From the NCBI RefSeq assembly GCF_001425625.1, contig NZ_LMCP01000004.1, forward strand, positions 1 through 64,000: a stretch of DNA of 64,000 nt, in the 5' to 3' direction. Position numbers and translations under genes: made by a program. The notes under the pieces are model-generated. The model was not told where the DNA came from, searched no databases, and saw only the letters and a list, made by a program, of their open reading frames with translations. Positions 9,085-19,215 of this stretch are shown here, in pieces. How positions within the stretch are numbered: the first letter of the stretch is position 1; each line of letters begins with the position of its first letter. The stretch is from Mesorhizobium sp. Root102 (GTDB taxonomy: Bacteria > Pseudomonadota > Alphaproteobacteria > Rhizobiales > Rhizobiaceae).

Positions 9085-11013
9085 ATGCCGGCGCATGAAG
9101 AGCAGATGTCAGGAGGACGCGCGCCAGGGCGTGCACTTCCGCGCGCCCTGCTTTTGGCCATGATGTGCTCGACCGCGCTGGTCGCCGAATCGCGGCCGGC
9201 GGCGGCTTTCGAGCTTTTCGGCATCAAGCTGTGGGGATCGTCCAACGACGAGGATGCCGACATTGTCGATCCTATGCGCTATGCCGTCACCATCAATGCC
9301 CCCGACGCCGATAAGGATCTGGTCAAGAAGCTGGAAAACGCCTCGACCCTGAAAAATGACGAGGGGCGTCCCGTTTCCGGCTCGCTCGGACTGATGGCCA
9401 AGGCACGCAGCGATCGCGAGCAGTTGGTCGCCGCGCTCTATGCCGATGCCCGCTACGAAGGCGTCGTCACCGTCACCATAGACGGCAAGCCGCTCGACGA
9501 TTTGCCGCCCGATGCCGAATTCAAGGGTCCGCAGCCAGTACCGGTGGTCATCGATATCGCCAGCGGACCGAAATTCACGTTGGGCAATATCAGGCTGCAA
9601 GGCGACGCGGCGGGGCTGATGAGCGCCGATTATGGCCTGATATCAGGCGGTGACGCCGGATCCGGCGCCGTGCTCAAGGCCGAGGCACTGATCGTGCGGA
9701 CGCTGAAGGAGCAAGGCAGGCCGCTGGCCAAGGTGACGGACCGCCAGATCGTCGCCGACCATGCCACCTCGACGCTCGACGTGACGCTGACGGTTGCCGC
9801 CGGGCCGGTCGCCGGCTACGGCCCGACCACGGTGGAAGGCACCGAGAAGGTCGATCGCGACTTCACCGAATACATGACCGGCCTCAAGCGCGGCCGGCAG
9901 TACTCGCCGCAAGAGATCAGCGACGCGCGCGACCGGCTGCTGGCGCTCGAGGTCTTCAACAGCGTGACGTTCAAGGAAGCCGACTCGCTCGATGCCGATG
10001 GCAACATTCCGATCGGCGTCCAGGTCAGCGAGCGCAAGCCGCACTATTTTGGCGTCGGCGGCACCTTTTCCAACACCGAGGGGCTGGGCCTGGAAGGCTA
10101 TTGGGGCCACCGTAACCTGTTTGGACGAGCCGAGAAGCTGCGCATCGAAGGCGCCATCAGCGGCATCGGCAGCAATGACCTCAGCGAGCTCAACTACAAT
10201 GCCGGCATCATGTTCGAAAAACCTGGTGTGATCGGGCCGGCATCGAAATTCTTCGCCAGGGTCAAGACCGTGCTCGAACATCCTGATGCCTATGACCATT
10301 TCTCGGTCAAGGGCAGCACCGGCCTGTCCTACGAACTGACCAAGAAGCAGACGGTTTCCGGCGAGGTGGCGCTCGACTATTCCCGCATCCACGACGCTTT
10401 CGGCAAGCACAAATACCTGATCGCCAGCGTTCCGCTGCAATATGTCTATGACAACAGGGACAACCGGCTGAACCCGACCAGCGGCTTCCGGATGCTGGCC
10501 TATGCCGAGCCCAGCTATGACATTCTGAGCGGTGCCGCCTTCCTCAAGCTGAAGGGCGAGGGTTCGGCCTATCAGTCGTTGGATTCAGCCTCGAAGTTCG
10601 TGCTGGCCGAACGTGTCGCTGTCGGTTCGATCGTCGGCACCAGCCTCGAACACGTGCCGGCTGACCGGCGCTTCTATTCCGGCGGCGGCGGTTCGGTGCG
10701 CGGCTATGCCTATCAGGGCATCGGCCCCAAGGACTTCACCGGCCAGCCGATCGGCGGTCTGTCCTTCTTCGAAACCTCGGTCGAGATGCGCATCGCCATC
10801 ACCGACACGATCGGCATCGTGCCGTTCGTCGATGCCGGCACGGTGTCGACCAAGTCGGTTCCAGATTTCTCCGACGTCAAGGTCGGCGCCGGTGTCGGTC
10901 TGCGCTATGTTACGCCGTTCGGGCCGTTTCGCATCGACGCGGCCGTGCCGCTCAACCGCGATCCGGGCGACCCGCATTTCGGCATCTATGCCGGCATCGG
11001 GCAGGCATTTTGA
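9085..11013 (+). CDS. tamA: Omp85-family outer-membrane assembly protein, TamA-like
   Basis: Outer-membrane beta-barrel (642 aa) of the BamA/TamA superfamily, predicted to work with TamB in moving proteins and/or phospholipids to the outer membrane. The N-terminal ~40 residues are a signal sequence ending in RPAAA-FEL. Residues about 60-290 fit POTRA-type repeats (for example FNSVTFKEAD). The C-terminal half is the 16-strand barrel: the VRGY motif of the conserved L6 loop is in GGGSVRGYAYQG, and the last strand ends in GIGQAF with the aromatic terminal residue expected for a BAM substrate. tamB follows at once (stop at 11013, tamB ATG at 11016). Start ATG 9085 is preceded by a weak AGG; ATG 9106 is an alternative that still leaves a signal peptide. 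Confidence 0.92.
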   Translation: MPAHEEQMSGGRAPGRALPRALLLAMMCSTALVAESRPAAAFELFGIKLWGSSNDEDADIVDPMRYAVTINAPDADKDLVKKLENASTLKNDEGRPVSGSLGLMAKARSDREQLVAALYADARYEGVVTVTIDGKPLDDLPPDAEFKGPQPVPVVIDIASGPKFTLGNIRLQGDAAGLMSADYGLISGGDAGSGAVLKAEALIVRTLKEQGRPLAKVTDRQIVADHATSTLDVTLTVAAGPVAGYGPTTVEGTEKVDRDFTEYMTGLKRGRQYSPQEISDARDRLLALEVFNSVTFKEADSLDADGNIPIGVQVSERKPHYFGVGGTFSNTEGLGLEGYWGHRNLFGRAEKLRIEGAISGIGSNDLSELNYNAGIMFEKPGVIGPASKFFARVKTVLEHPDAYDHFSVKGSTGLSYELTKKQTVSGEVALDYSRIHDAFGKHKYLIASVPLQYVYDNRDNRLNPTSGFRMLAYAEPSYDILSGAAFLKLKGEGSAYQSLDSASKFVLAERVAVGSIVGTSLEHVPADRRFYSGGGGSVRGYAYQGIGPKDFTGQPIGGLSFFETSVEMRIAITDTIGIVPFVDAGTVSTKSVPDFSDVKVGAGVGLRYVTPFGPFRIDAAVPLNRDPGDPHFGIYAGIGQAF

Positions 11014-11015
11014 CG

Positions 11016-14000
11016 ATGAAGACGGTCTGGCGCATTCTCCGCATCGTCCTTTACACTCTGCTGATCGTGGTCGCGGGAGCGATCGGCGCGCTGGTGGTGC
11101 TGACCAAGACCGAGCGCGGACGCGACAATCTCGCCGGCATTATTTCGCGCCTGGCTTCGAGCGACGACCGCAAGATTACGGTCAGCGGCATAGATGGCAT
11201 CTGGTCCGGGGCGCTCAGCGTCGACCATGTTGTGCTGGAGGATCGCGAGGGTGCCTGGCTGGTGGCACGCAAGGTGGCCGTCGACTGGTCGCCGCTGGCG
11301 CTGCTGTCGAAAAACTTCAGCGCCGACCGCATCGCAGCCGAGCGCATCGAATTGGCGCGGTTGCCGGTGGCCAGCACGCAGCCAGCGCAGAGCAGCGGCA
11401 CGACGACGCTGCCGGTTTCGCTCGATATCAAGCAAATCGACCTGCCCGAGATTGCGCTGGGGCAAGACCTTGCCGGCAGCGGCATCGCCGAACTCGCCGC
11501 CAAGGGCATGCTCAAGGCCGACGCCGCGCCCCTGGCGGTCGAGACGACGCTCAACGTCACCCGCCATGACGGCAAGCAAGGCAAAGTCGACGCCAAGATC
11601 CACTTTGCGCCGGCGGACAACAGGCTCGACCTCGACCTCAAGGCCTCGGAGCCGGCAGGCGGGATCATCGCCAATCTGCTCAAGCTGCCCGATGCGCCGC
11701 CGGTCGACATAATCGTCTCGGGGACGGGGCCGCTCGCCAATTGGAACGGCATCGGCACGTTCGCGGTCGACGGCAAGATCGTCACCCAGCTGACGGGCCG
11801 CCACCAGCTGACCGACAAAGGCAATCACGTCGAAGCCAAGGGCGACGGCGACTTCGCCCGCTTCCTGCCGGAGAATTTGAAACCGCTTTTTGCCGGCAAG
11901 ACCAGTTTCGATGTCGCGGGCACCGCGACATCGGCCGGTGGCGTCAGTGTCGACCGCGCCAATATCGAGAGCGATGCGGTGCACGGCACCGCGACCGGCA
12001 TCGTCGATCCTGCCGGCGCCAGCGATCTCTCGGTCGAACTCGCCGCCAAGGGCCCGCCTGTGGTGATCAGCGTCGGCAGCAAGGCGCAGCCGATCACGCT
12101 GGCGATCAGCAATGCCACCGCCCGCGCCTTCGGCGACGGCAAGGCGCCAATCATCGACATCGGCGCCTCCTTCGTTTCGATCGTCGCCGGCGGCACGCGG
12201 CTGGACGATCTGGCAGCGCAGATCCATTCCGACGGTTTCGACATCCAGAACCGCGCCGGCCCGGTCAGCGTCAAGCTGGCAGCGGGTGGTCTCAAGACCG
12301 ACGTGGCGACACTGGCGCCGCTGATCACCGGCAAGGTCGATGTCGATCTGGCCGGGTCGATCAGCAAGGACGCCATTGCCATCGACCAGGGCACATTGCG
12401 TTCCGACGCGCTCAACGCTTCGCTGACAGCCACGGTAGGACTTGCCGACCTGTCGATGCAGCTCAAGATGAACGCGGATGCCGTGGCGACGGCCTTTCCG
12501 CCGCAGATCGCCTCGGTGCTCGGCGCCCGGGTGAAATTCTCAGCCAGCGCGACGCGCGATCCGCAGGGGTCCTTCGCCGCGAATTCGATCGAGTTCACGT
12601 CCGGCACGCTCAGCGCCGCCGGCACGGCCAGCATGCAAGGCACCGACATCCAGGCCGACATCAAGGGCAAACTGGGTGATGTTTCGGTGCTGTCGCCGAT
12701 GGTCGGCGTGCCGGTTACTGGCGGTATCGATTTCGCGCTGTCGGCCAGCGGCGCCATGACGGCGCCGGATTTCACGGTCTCCGCCGACAGCGACAGCCTG
12801 ACCGCCTCGGGCCGTACGGTGAAGAGCATCAAGCTGACGGCGAGCGGCAAGGCCGACATTGCCAGCCCCGCAGCCAATGTCTCCCTGACCGGTTCCGTCA
12901 ACGACCAGCCGCTCGACATCAAGGCGGCGCTGGTGACGAGCGAAGGCAAGCGTTCGATCAACGGATTCCTGGTCTCGCTGGGCGACAACAAGGTCTCGGG
13001 CGATCTCGCGCTGGACGACAAGTACATGCCGCTGGGCACGCTGACGCTCGACGCGCCCGCTATCGACCAGCTGGCCGCACTGGCCGGCCAGGCGGTGACG
13101 GGCGACATCGACGGCACCATCCGCTTTGCCAAGGAGGGCGACGCGCCTTCCGTCGCCATCGACGCGAAGAGCACGTCGATCGCGCGCGGTGACGTGACGG
13201 CCAAGGCCATCACCGTCAATGCGCTGATCGCGAACTATCTCAAGGCGCCGGCGATCGCGGGTTCAATCAAGGCCGACAGCATCACCTCCGGTACCACCGA
13301 AATCGACGACATCGGCGTCGACCTGAAGCGCGACGGCGACTGGACCAATTTCACCGGCGGCGCCACCATAGCTGGCATTCCGGCAACGGCTGCCGGCCGG
13401 GTGAAGATCGCCGACGGCACGACCAGCGTCGAGATCGACTCGGGCGAAGCGACTGTTCGCGGCATCAAGGCGGCAATCGCTGAAGCCTCGACGCTAAGCA
13501 TCGCCAACGGCATTGCCAGCATCGAGCGACTGGCGCTCGATATCGGCGGCGGTTCGGTGACCTTGTCCGGTACCGCCGGCCAGACACTCGACCTCGCGGC
13601 GCAATTTTCGGCACTGCCGGCGGCGCTCGCCAATGATTTCTCGCCCGGTCTCGATGCGGTGGGCACGCTTGGCGGCACGGCGCAGGTGACCGGATCGCCA
13701 GCGGCTCCAGACGTCCGCTTCAATGCGCAGCTGGCTGGCGTCGAAACCAGCCAGACCCGCCAGGCGGGGCTCGGGGCGCTCGCTGTCGACGCGGCAGGCA
13801 GCTACACCATGGCCGGCGGTGTTGTGCTCGATCAAGTGACGCTGACCGGAGACAAGATTTCCGGCAAGGCGACCGGCACCCTCAACCCGAACGGTGCCAG
13901 CGATTTCGCTCTCGACATCAATTCGACCGGTCCAAGCCTACCGCTGACTCTGGGCAGCGTGGAAAGCCCGATCAAGCTCGAGTTGCAGGCCCTTTCGATG

Positions 14001-17000
14001 AAGGCGGCGGGGCAGGGCACGCAGCCCCGGCTCGACATTTCCGCGTCGCTGCCTTCGGTCGCTACCAAGCTGGCCAGGGTCGAAGGTGTCGCGGTCGCCC
14101 TGCATTCCGATGCATTTGACCTGAAGGCCCGCACAGGACCGATCTCCGGCACGGTGTCGGCGGAAAAGATCGGCCTCGACAATCCGACCATCGCGCCGCT
14201 GATCGCCGGCAAGGTCACGGCCAAGGTCGCCGGCAACCTGGCCACGGAGGCCATCACCATCGACAGCGGCTCGGTGACGAGCGACGTGCTGAACAGTGGC
14301 TTCACTGGTCGGGTATCGCTGGCCGACGGCGCCATCGACCTCAATTTGAAAGCCGATGCAGCCTCGGCGGCGCTGCCGGCTGCGGTGCGCGGGGTGTTTG
14401 CAGAACGCGCGCAACTGAGCGCTGCGCTGAAGCGCGATGCGTCGGGCAATGTCAATGTCGATGGATTGAAGCTGGCCTCCGGCGCACTGACCGCCGAAGG
14501 GCAGGCGAGCCTTGCCGACAACAAGATCACCGCCGACATCAAGGGTGCGCTGAGCGACATCTCGCTGCTGTCGAAGGATGCCAAGGGCGCCATTGCCTTT
14601 GCGTTGAACGCACAGGGGCCGGCCACGGCGCCGGATCTGTCGCTGACGGTGGACAGCGACCGGCTGCTGGTGGCATCGCGCGAGATCACCGGGCTGAAGC
14701 TGACCGCCACCGGCAAGGCCGATGCCGCCAACCCGGCGGCGAATGTGCGACTGACCGGCAATGTCGCCGGCCAGGCGCTGCAAGGCAGTGCGGTGCTGGC
14801 GACGGCGGACGGCAAGAGCGCCATCAACGGCCTGCTGCTGTCGCTGGGCAAGAACAGGATTTCCGGTGATCTGGCGCTGGACGAGAAGTTCGTGCCGGTC
14901 GGCACCATCGCGCTCGACCTGCCCGATATCGGCCCGCTGGCGGCGCTTGCACTGGAAAAGGCCGAAGGCGACGTGCGCGGCACGATCGCCTTCTCGAAGA
15001 ACGGCACCGCGCCGCAGGTCGCGATCAAGGCGACGACAGCGTCGATTACGCGGGGCGACCTGCAGGCGAAAGCTGTCTCAATCGATGCGCTGGTCGCCAA
15101 CTATCTGGCAGTACCCGTGATCTCCGGAAAGATCCGCGCCAACACCGTCACGTCGGGTGGCACCGTGATCAGCGGCATCGATGTCGATCTGAAGCGTGAC
15201 GGTGACTGGACCGGCTTCTCCGGCGGCGCAACCGTCAAGGGCATTCCGGTAAAGGCCACTGGCCGCGTGAAAGTGGCCAATGGCACGACGACCATCGAGC
15301 TTGCGTCCGGCCAGGCGACCGTACAGGGCATCAAGGCGGCGATCGCCCAGGCGTCGACCGTCAGCATCGCCAACGGCACGACGACGCTGGACCGGCTGGT
15401 GATCAACCTTGGCGGCGGCACGGCGACGGTGACCGGCAAGGTCGGCACGGCGCTCGACATCAACGCGACGCTGGCGCGGGTGCCGATGTCGCTCGCCAAC
15501 AGTTTCTCGCCGGGCCTCGACGCCGCCGGCTCGATTTCGGGCACGGTCAAGGTGACGGGTGCGCCAGCGAGCCCTGCGGTTGCCTTCAACATCGACGCGA
15601 CCGGCGTGCAGACGTCACAGACACGAGGTGCTGGTGTCGGTGCGGTCAGTGTTTCCTCGTCGGGCACCTTCGCCGCCAGCAAGCTGACCTTCAATGCCAA
15701 TCTCAGCGATGGAGCCGGCCTCGGGCTCAAGGGCGGCGGCACCGTGACGACGTCAGGCACGCCGGCGCTGGTGCTCGATTTCAATGGTGCCGTGCCCTTC
15801 GGCCTGCTCAGCCAGAAGCTCGCAGCGCAAGGCCTGTCGCTGTCTGGAACCGCCAATGTCAACGTGCAGGTGCGCGGTCCAGCGACATCGCCTGTCATCG
15901 GCGGCAGCGTCAACACTTCCGGTGCGCGCCTGGTCGATGCGCGCTCGGGCCTCGCGGTCAACGATCTCGCCGCCGATGTCTCGATCGCCGGCGGCGTCGC
16001 CAGGATCAACCGGCTGACGGGAACGCTGTCGACGCGCGGCAGCCTGTCGGCCAGCGGCACGGTTGGCATCAACCCGGCGCAGGGTTTCCCGGCCGACCTA
16101 TCGATCAAGCTGGTCGACGGCCGCTATACGGACGGCCGTGTGGTGACCGCCAATCTCGGCGGCGACCTGACGATCAAGGGACCGCTGACATCCGCACCTG
16201 TCATTGCCGGAACCGTCAACCTCGCCAAGACAGTGATCACGGTTCCGGACAAGCTGCCGGGCTCGCTGGCGGCGCTCGATGTCAAGCACAAGAACGCGCC
16301 GGGTGCGGTCAGGGCGCAGGACAAGGCGCTGCGGCCGCCGACGACCAGCGGCAAGGGCGGCGGAACGGGCCTCGCGCTCGATGTCACGGTCAACGCGCCG
16401 AACCAGATCTTCATCCAGGGCAGGGGTGTCGATGCCGAATTCGGCGGCTCGCTCAAGCTGACCGGCCCGGCCTCATCGCCGCAAGCGGTCGGCACCTTCA
16501 CCCTGCAGCGCGGACGGCTGTCGATCCTCGGCAAGCGGCTGACCTTCACCGAAGGCACGGTCGGCTTCTCCGGCTCGCTGGTGCCCTATCTCAACCTGAC
16601 GGCGACGACGACGACGACCAGCGCCACCGTCACCATCGTGGTGTCGGGCGAGGCGACCAATCCGAAATTCACCTTCTCCTCGGTGCCGGCGCTGCCCGAG
16701 GACGAGGTGCTGGCGCAATTGATCTTCGGCCGCTCGATGTCGAATCTGTCGCCGCTGCAGATCGCCCAGCTTGCCGAAGCGGCCGGACAACTGGCCGGTG
16801 TCGGCGGCTCGACGTCGCTGCTTGAAAACCTGCGCAGCGCCATCGGCGTCGACGATCTGGATGTCACCACGGACGACAAGGGCGGCACGGCGGTTTCGGC
16901 CGGCAAGTACCTCAACGACCGCACCTATGTGACGATCCAGAAGGGTGACAAGCCGGGTTCTGGCAAGGCGACGATCGACCTCAATGTCGGGCGCGGCGTC

Positions 17001-17069
17001 AAGCTGCGCGGCGAGGCCAACGACGCGGGCGAAGCCAAGGGTGGCATCTTTTACGAGAAGGAATACTGA
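11016..17069 (+). CDS. tamB: TamB-like translocation/assembly module protein (giant, duplicated)
   Basis: Periplasm-spanning AsmA-like protein (2017 aa from ATG 11016; a TTG at 11010 overlapping the tamA stop is the alternative). An N-terminal membrane anchor (residues about 5-30) is followed by a long run of beta-rich AsmA/TamB repeats and the C-terminal TamB (DUF490) domain, recognisable in VPALPEDEVLAQLIFGRSMS and the final KLRGEANDAGEAKGGIFYEK. It is predicted to form a lipid-conducting bridge from the inner membrane to TamA. It is much longer than the ~1260 residues of E. coli TamB; the extra length is accounted for by an internal tandem duplication of about 623 residues (see the repeat entries). 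Translationally coupled to tamA. Confidence 0.92.
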   Translation: MKTVWRILRIVLYTLLIVVAGAIGALVVLTKTERGRDNLAGIISRLASSDDRKITVSGIDGIWSGALSVDHVVLEDREGAWLVARKVAVDWSPLALLSKNFSADRIAAERIELARLPVASTQPAQSSGTTTLPVSLDIKQIDLPEIALGQDLAGSGIAELAAKGMLKADAAPLAVETTLNVTRHDGKQGKVDAKIHFAPADNRLDLDLKASEPAGGIIANLLKLPDAPPVDIIVSGTGPLANWNGIGTFAVDGKIVTQLTGRHQLTDKGNHVEAKGDGDFARFLPENLKPLFAGKTSFDVAGTATSAGGVSVDRANIESDAVHGTATGIVDPAGASDLSVELAAKGPPVVISVGSKAQPITLAISNATARAFGDGKAPIIDIGASFVSIVAGGTRLDDLAAQIHSDGFDIQNRAGPVSVKLAAGGLKTDVATLAPLITGKVDVDLAGSISKDAIAIDQGTLRSDALNASLTATVGLADLSMQLKMNADAVATAFPPQIASVLGARVKFSASATRDPQGSFAANSIEFTSGTLSAAGTASMQGTDIQADIKGKLGDVSVLSPMVGVPVTGGIDFALSASGAMTAPDFTVSADSDSLTASGRTVKSIKLTASGKADIASPAANVSLTGSVNDQPLDIKAALVTSEGKRSINGFLVSLGDNKVSGDLALDDKYMPLGTLTLDAPAIDQLAALAGQAVTGDIDGTIRFAKEGDAPSVAIDAKSTSIARGDVTAKAITVNALIANYLKAPAIAGSIKADSITSGTTEIDDIGVDLKRDGDWTNFTGGATIAGIPATAAGRVKIADGTTSVEIDSGEATVRGIKAAIAEASTLSIANGIASIERLALDIGGGSVTLSGTAGQTLDLAAQFSALPAALANDFSPGLDAVGTLGGTAQVTGSPAAPDVRFNAQLAGVETSQTRQAGLGALAVDAAGSYTMAGGVVLDQVTLTGDKISGKATGTLNPNGASDFALDINSTGPSLPLTLGSVESPIKLELQALSMKAAGQGTQPRLDISASLPSVATKLARVEGVAVALHSDAFDLKARTGPISGTVSAEKIGLDNPTIAPLIAGKVTAKVAGNLATEAITIDSGSVTSDVLNSGFTGRVSLADGAIDLNLKADAASAALPAAVRGVFAERAQLSAALKRDASGNVNVDGLKLASGALTAEGQASLADNKITADIKGALSDISLLSKDAKGAIAFALNAQGPATAPDLSLTVDSDRLLVASREITGLKLTATGKADAANPAANVRLTGNVAGQALQGSAVLATADGKSAINGLLLSLGKNRISGDLALDEKFVPVGTIALDLPDIGPLAALALEKAEGDVRGTIAFSKNGTAPQVAIKATTASITRGDLQAKAVSIDALVANYLAVPVISGKIRANTVTSGGTVISGIDVDLKRDGDWTGFSGGATVKGIPVKATGRVKVANGTTTIELASGQATVQGIKAAIAQASTVSIANGTTTLDRLVINLGGGTATVTGKVGTALDINATLARVPMSLANSFSPGLDAAGSISGTVKVTGAPASPAVAFNIDATGVQTSQTRGAGVGAVSVSSSGTFAASKLTFNANLSDGAGLGLKGGGTVTTSGTPALVLDFNGAVPFGLLSQKLAAQGLSLSGTANVNVQVRGPATSPVIGGSVNTSGARLVDARSGLAVNDLAADVSIAGGVARINRLTGTLSTRGSLSASGTVGINPAQGFPADLSIKLVDGRYTDGRVVTANLGGDLTIKGPLTSAPVIAGTVNLAKTVITVPDKLPGSLAALDVKHKNAPGAVRAQDKALRPPTTSGKGGGTGLALDVTVNAPNQIFIQGRGVDAEFGGSLKLTGPASSPQAVGTFTLQRGRLSILGKRLTFTEGTVGFSGSLVPYLNLTATTTTTSATVTIVVSGEATNPKFTFSSVPALPEDEVLAQLIFGRSMSNLSPLQIAQLAEAAGQLAGVGGSTSLLENLRSAIGVDDLDVTTDDKGGTAVSAGKYLNDRTYVTIQKGDKPGSGKATIDLNVGRGVKLRGEANDAGEAKGGIFYEKEY
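11901..13776 (+). repeat. tamB internal repeat, copy 1 (~1.88 kb)
   Basis: This segment of tamB encodes about 625 residues that recur in the next segment. Matching landmarks are AGGVSVDRANIESD, GASDLSVEL, ANYLKAPAIAGSIKA, DLKRDGDWTNFTGG and ANDFSPGLDAVGTL. The copies have diverged at DNA level but align with almost no gaps (offset 622-626 codons), so the duplication is old. Confidence 0.8.
13777..15642 (+). repeat. tamB internal repeat, copy 2 (~1.87 kb)
   Basis: Second copy. The matching landmarks are AGGVVLDQVTLTGD, GASDFALDI, ANYLAVPVISGKIRA, DLKRDGDWTGFSGG and ANSFSPGLDAAGSI. After 15643 the start of a third unit is visible (VETSQTR in copy 1 corresponds to VQTSQTR in copy 2) before the sequence moves into the unique C-terminal part. 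Confidence 0.8.
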
Positions 17070-17335
17070 TACTTAAGCGGGACTTTTGGCCCCATGCTGG
17101 CTCGATGCTGGCGCTGTCGGGGCCGCAGTAAATGTCTCAGTTTAATCGACTATCCAGATTCCAAAGGAATCCGACGAGCAGTAGCAATTTTGCGCCAAGA
17201 CTGTCGTTATCACGCGAACCGCTCCGTTTTCAAAGTTGCACATTCGCTAACATGTTCTCAATCCACGCCGTCTTTGACATCATGGCCTGGATGCGGAATG
17301 TTACAAGGCGGAAAGCCAACAATGGGAGTTAAGTC

Positions 17336-18988
17336 ATGACAATTTACAAGAGCAATGGCGATTGCGTTCCGGATCACATCCTGGCCATGGCCGAAGAAGC
17401 CAAGGCAGGCAAGGTCGATCGCCGCGAATTCCTGGCCATGGCCAGCGTCTTCGGTGCGTCGACGGCAATGGCTTACGGCTTGCTCGGCCTCGCCGACCCG
17501 ACGCCGGCGAAGGCCGAAGAGGTAAAAGGCAAGAAGGGCGGCACGCTGAAGATCGCCCAGTGGATCAAGGATCCCAAGGACCCGCGCAAGGCCGACTGGT
17601 CGGAAATCGCCAATGCCGAGCGCCAGGCGCTCGAGCCGCTGGTCAAGTACACATCCGAATACACGTTCCGGCCCTATCTGCTGGAGAGCTGGGACGTCAA
17701 CGACGACGCCACGCAGTACACGTTGCATGTGCGCAAGGGCGTCACCTGGTCGAATGGCGATGCCTTCACCGCCGATGACGTCATCTTCAACCTGAAGCGC
17801 TGGGCCGACAAGAAAGCCGAAGGCAATTCCATGCCCGGCCGTCTCGGCTCACTGGTCAAGGACGACAAGCTCGACGAAAGCGCTGTCACCAAGCCGGACG
17901 ATCACACGGTGGTGCTGAAGCTCACCAAGCCCGACATCGCGTTGATCCCGAACATGTGTGACTATCCCGGCCTGATCGTCCACAAGAGCTTCGATGAGAA
18001 GGGCGGCGATTTCAAATCCTGCCCGATCGGCACCGGCCCGTTCGAGCTCGTCTCCTACGATGTCGGCCAGAAAGTGGTCTACAAGCGCCGCACCGACGAC
18101 AAGTGGTGGGATGGCGAAGTGTTCCTCGATGGGCTGGAATTCATCGACTACGGCACCGATCCGGCGGCCATGGTCAGTGCTTTCGAAGCCGGCGAAGTCC
18201 ACACCAATTTCGAGACCTCGGCCGACTACGTGTCGATCCTCGACGGCATGGACCTGGTAAAGTCGGAGATCGTCACCGCATCGACCATCGTCTGCCGCAC
18301 CAACGTCAACAACAAGCCCTATGGCGACCAGAAGGTGCGCAACGCGCTGCAGCTTGGCGTTGACAACAATGTCGTCCTCCAGCTTGGCTACGGCAATGCC
18401 GGCTCGGTCGCCGAGAACCACCATGTCTGCTCGATCCATCCGGAATATTACGAGTTGCCCAAGATTGCCCGTGATCCGGCCAAGGCGAAGGCGCTGATGG
18501 CGGAAGCCGGCCAGGCCGACTTCGAACACGAGCTGATTACCGTCGACGAAGACTGGCACAAGAACACCGGCGATGCCATCGCCGCTCAGTTGCGCGACGC
18601 CGGTATCAAGGTGAAGCGCACCGTTCTGCCGGGTTCGACGTTCTGGAACGACTGGACGAAGTATCCGCTGTCGATGACCAACTGGAACATGCGCCCGCTC
18701 GGCGTTCAGGTCTTGGCCATCGCCTACCGCACCGGCGAGGCCTGGAATGAGGCCGGTTGGTCGAACCCGGACTGGGATGCCAAGCTCAATGCGGCGCTCG
18801 CCGTTGCCGACGCCGCCAAGCGCAAGGAAATGATGAAGGACATCGAGCAGATCCTGCAGGATTCCGGCATCCTGATCCAGCCATACTGGCGCAAGCTCTA
18901 CAGCCACTCGGTCAAGGCGGTGCAGAACTACAAGATGCACCCGACCTTCGAGCGCGACTACGGCAAGGTCTGGCTCGACCAGGCTTGA
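17336..18988 (+). CDS. ABC transporter substrate-binding protein, peptide/nickel class (family 5), Tat-type leader
   Basis: Periplasmic solute receptor (550 aa) of the DppA/OppA class. Domain signatures include [18 protein letters not shown] near the start and [19 protein letters not shown]. The export signal is set back by about 28 residues and carries a twin-arginine motif, [10 protein letters not shown] (Arg29-Arg30), with a cleavage site near PAKA-EE at residue 60, so Tat export is likely. First gene of an importer operon with permeases at 19216 and 20263 and the fused ATPase at 21488. Two hairpins separate it from the permeases, as is common where the receptor is made in excess. The substrate is unknown: peptide, oligosaccharide or another solute. 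The 266 bp upstream (17070-17335) hold no gene I can support. Confidence 0.9.
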   Translation: MTIYKSNGDCVPDHILAMAEEAKAGKVDRREFLAMASVFGASTAMAYGLLGLADPTPAKAEEVKGKKGGTLKIAQWIKDPKDPRKADWSEIANAERQALEPLVKYTSEYTFRPYLLESWDVNDDATQYTLHVRKGVTWSNGDAFTADDVIFNLKRWADKKAEGNSMPGRLGSLVKDDKLDESAVTKPDDHTVVLKLTKPDIALIPNMCDYPGLIVHKSFDEKGGDFKSCPIGTGPFELVSYDVGQKVVYKRRTDDKWWDGEVFLDGLEFIDYGTDPAAMVSAFEAGEVHTNFETSADYVSILDGMDLVKSEIVTASTIVCRTNVNNKPYGDQKVRNALQLGVDNNVVLQLGYGNAGSVAENHHVCSIHPEYYELPKIARDPAKAKALMAEAGQADFEHELITVDEDWHKNTGDAIAAQLRDAGIKVKRTVLPGSTFWNDWTKYPLSMTNWNMRPLGVQVLAIAYRTGEAWNEAGWSNPDWDAKLNAALAVADAAKRKEMMKDIEQILQDSGILIQPYWRKLYSHSVKAVQNYKMHPTFERDYGKVWLDQA

Positions 18989-19004
18989 TCGCACCGACAA
19001 GGGG

Positions 19005-19021
19005 AAGGGGCGTCGCCCCTT
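19005..19021. terminator. Short GC hairpin after the solute-receptor gene
   Basis: AAGGGGC and GCCCCTT pair around a 3-nt loop 16 bp after the stop codon; CC follows rather than a clean U-run. It probably protects the receptor mRNA 3' end or attenuates readthrough. Confidence 0.45.
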
Positions 19022-19140
19022 TCCGTCGCTCTTTGCATCATCCGTCCCTGTTGGTCCGCGCTTTCTCAAAAAAGTTGCGGACTCACGGGCAAGGTGATGC
19101 GACAAAAACAGGGTTGATCGCATCCGAAGGCCTGTTTGAC

Positions 19141-19172
19141 AGCCAGCCCTGCCGGTCACGGCAGGGTTGGCT
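19141..19172 (+). terminator. Strong intra-operon hairpin (attenuator) before the permease genes
   Basis: A 14-nt arm AGCCAGCCCTGCCG pairs with CGGCAGGGTTGGCT through one G-U wobble, with loop GTCA, followed by TTC. It sits 44 bp before the first permease ATG at 19216 and would hold back expression of the membrane and ATPase genes relative to the receptor. Confidence 0.6.
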
Positions 19173-19215
19173 TTCATAGCCGGCTCGAACCCCAACCCAT
19201 CGGCAGGGGGCCGCC

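Noticed and set aside
11901..15642. CRISPR or short tandem-repeat array
   Set aside because: The repetition is a diverged ~1.87-kb protein-coding duplication with no short direct repeats and spacers.
19160..19200. tRNA-like T-arm sequence (GGTTCGAGCC on the minus strand)
   Set aside because: No matching T-stem, anticodon arm or acceptor stem around it; it borders the operon hairpin.
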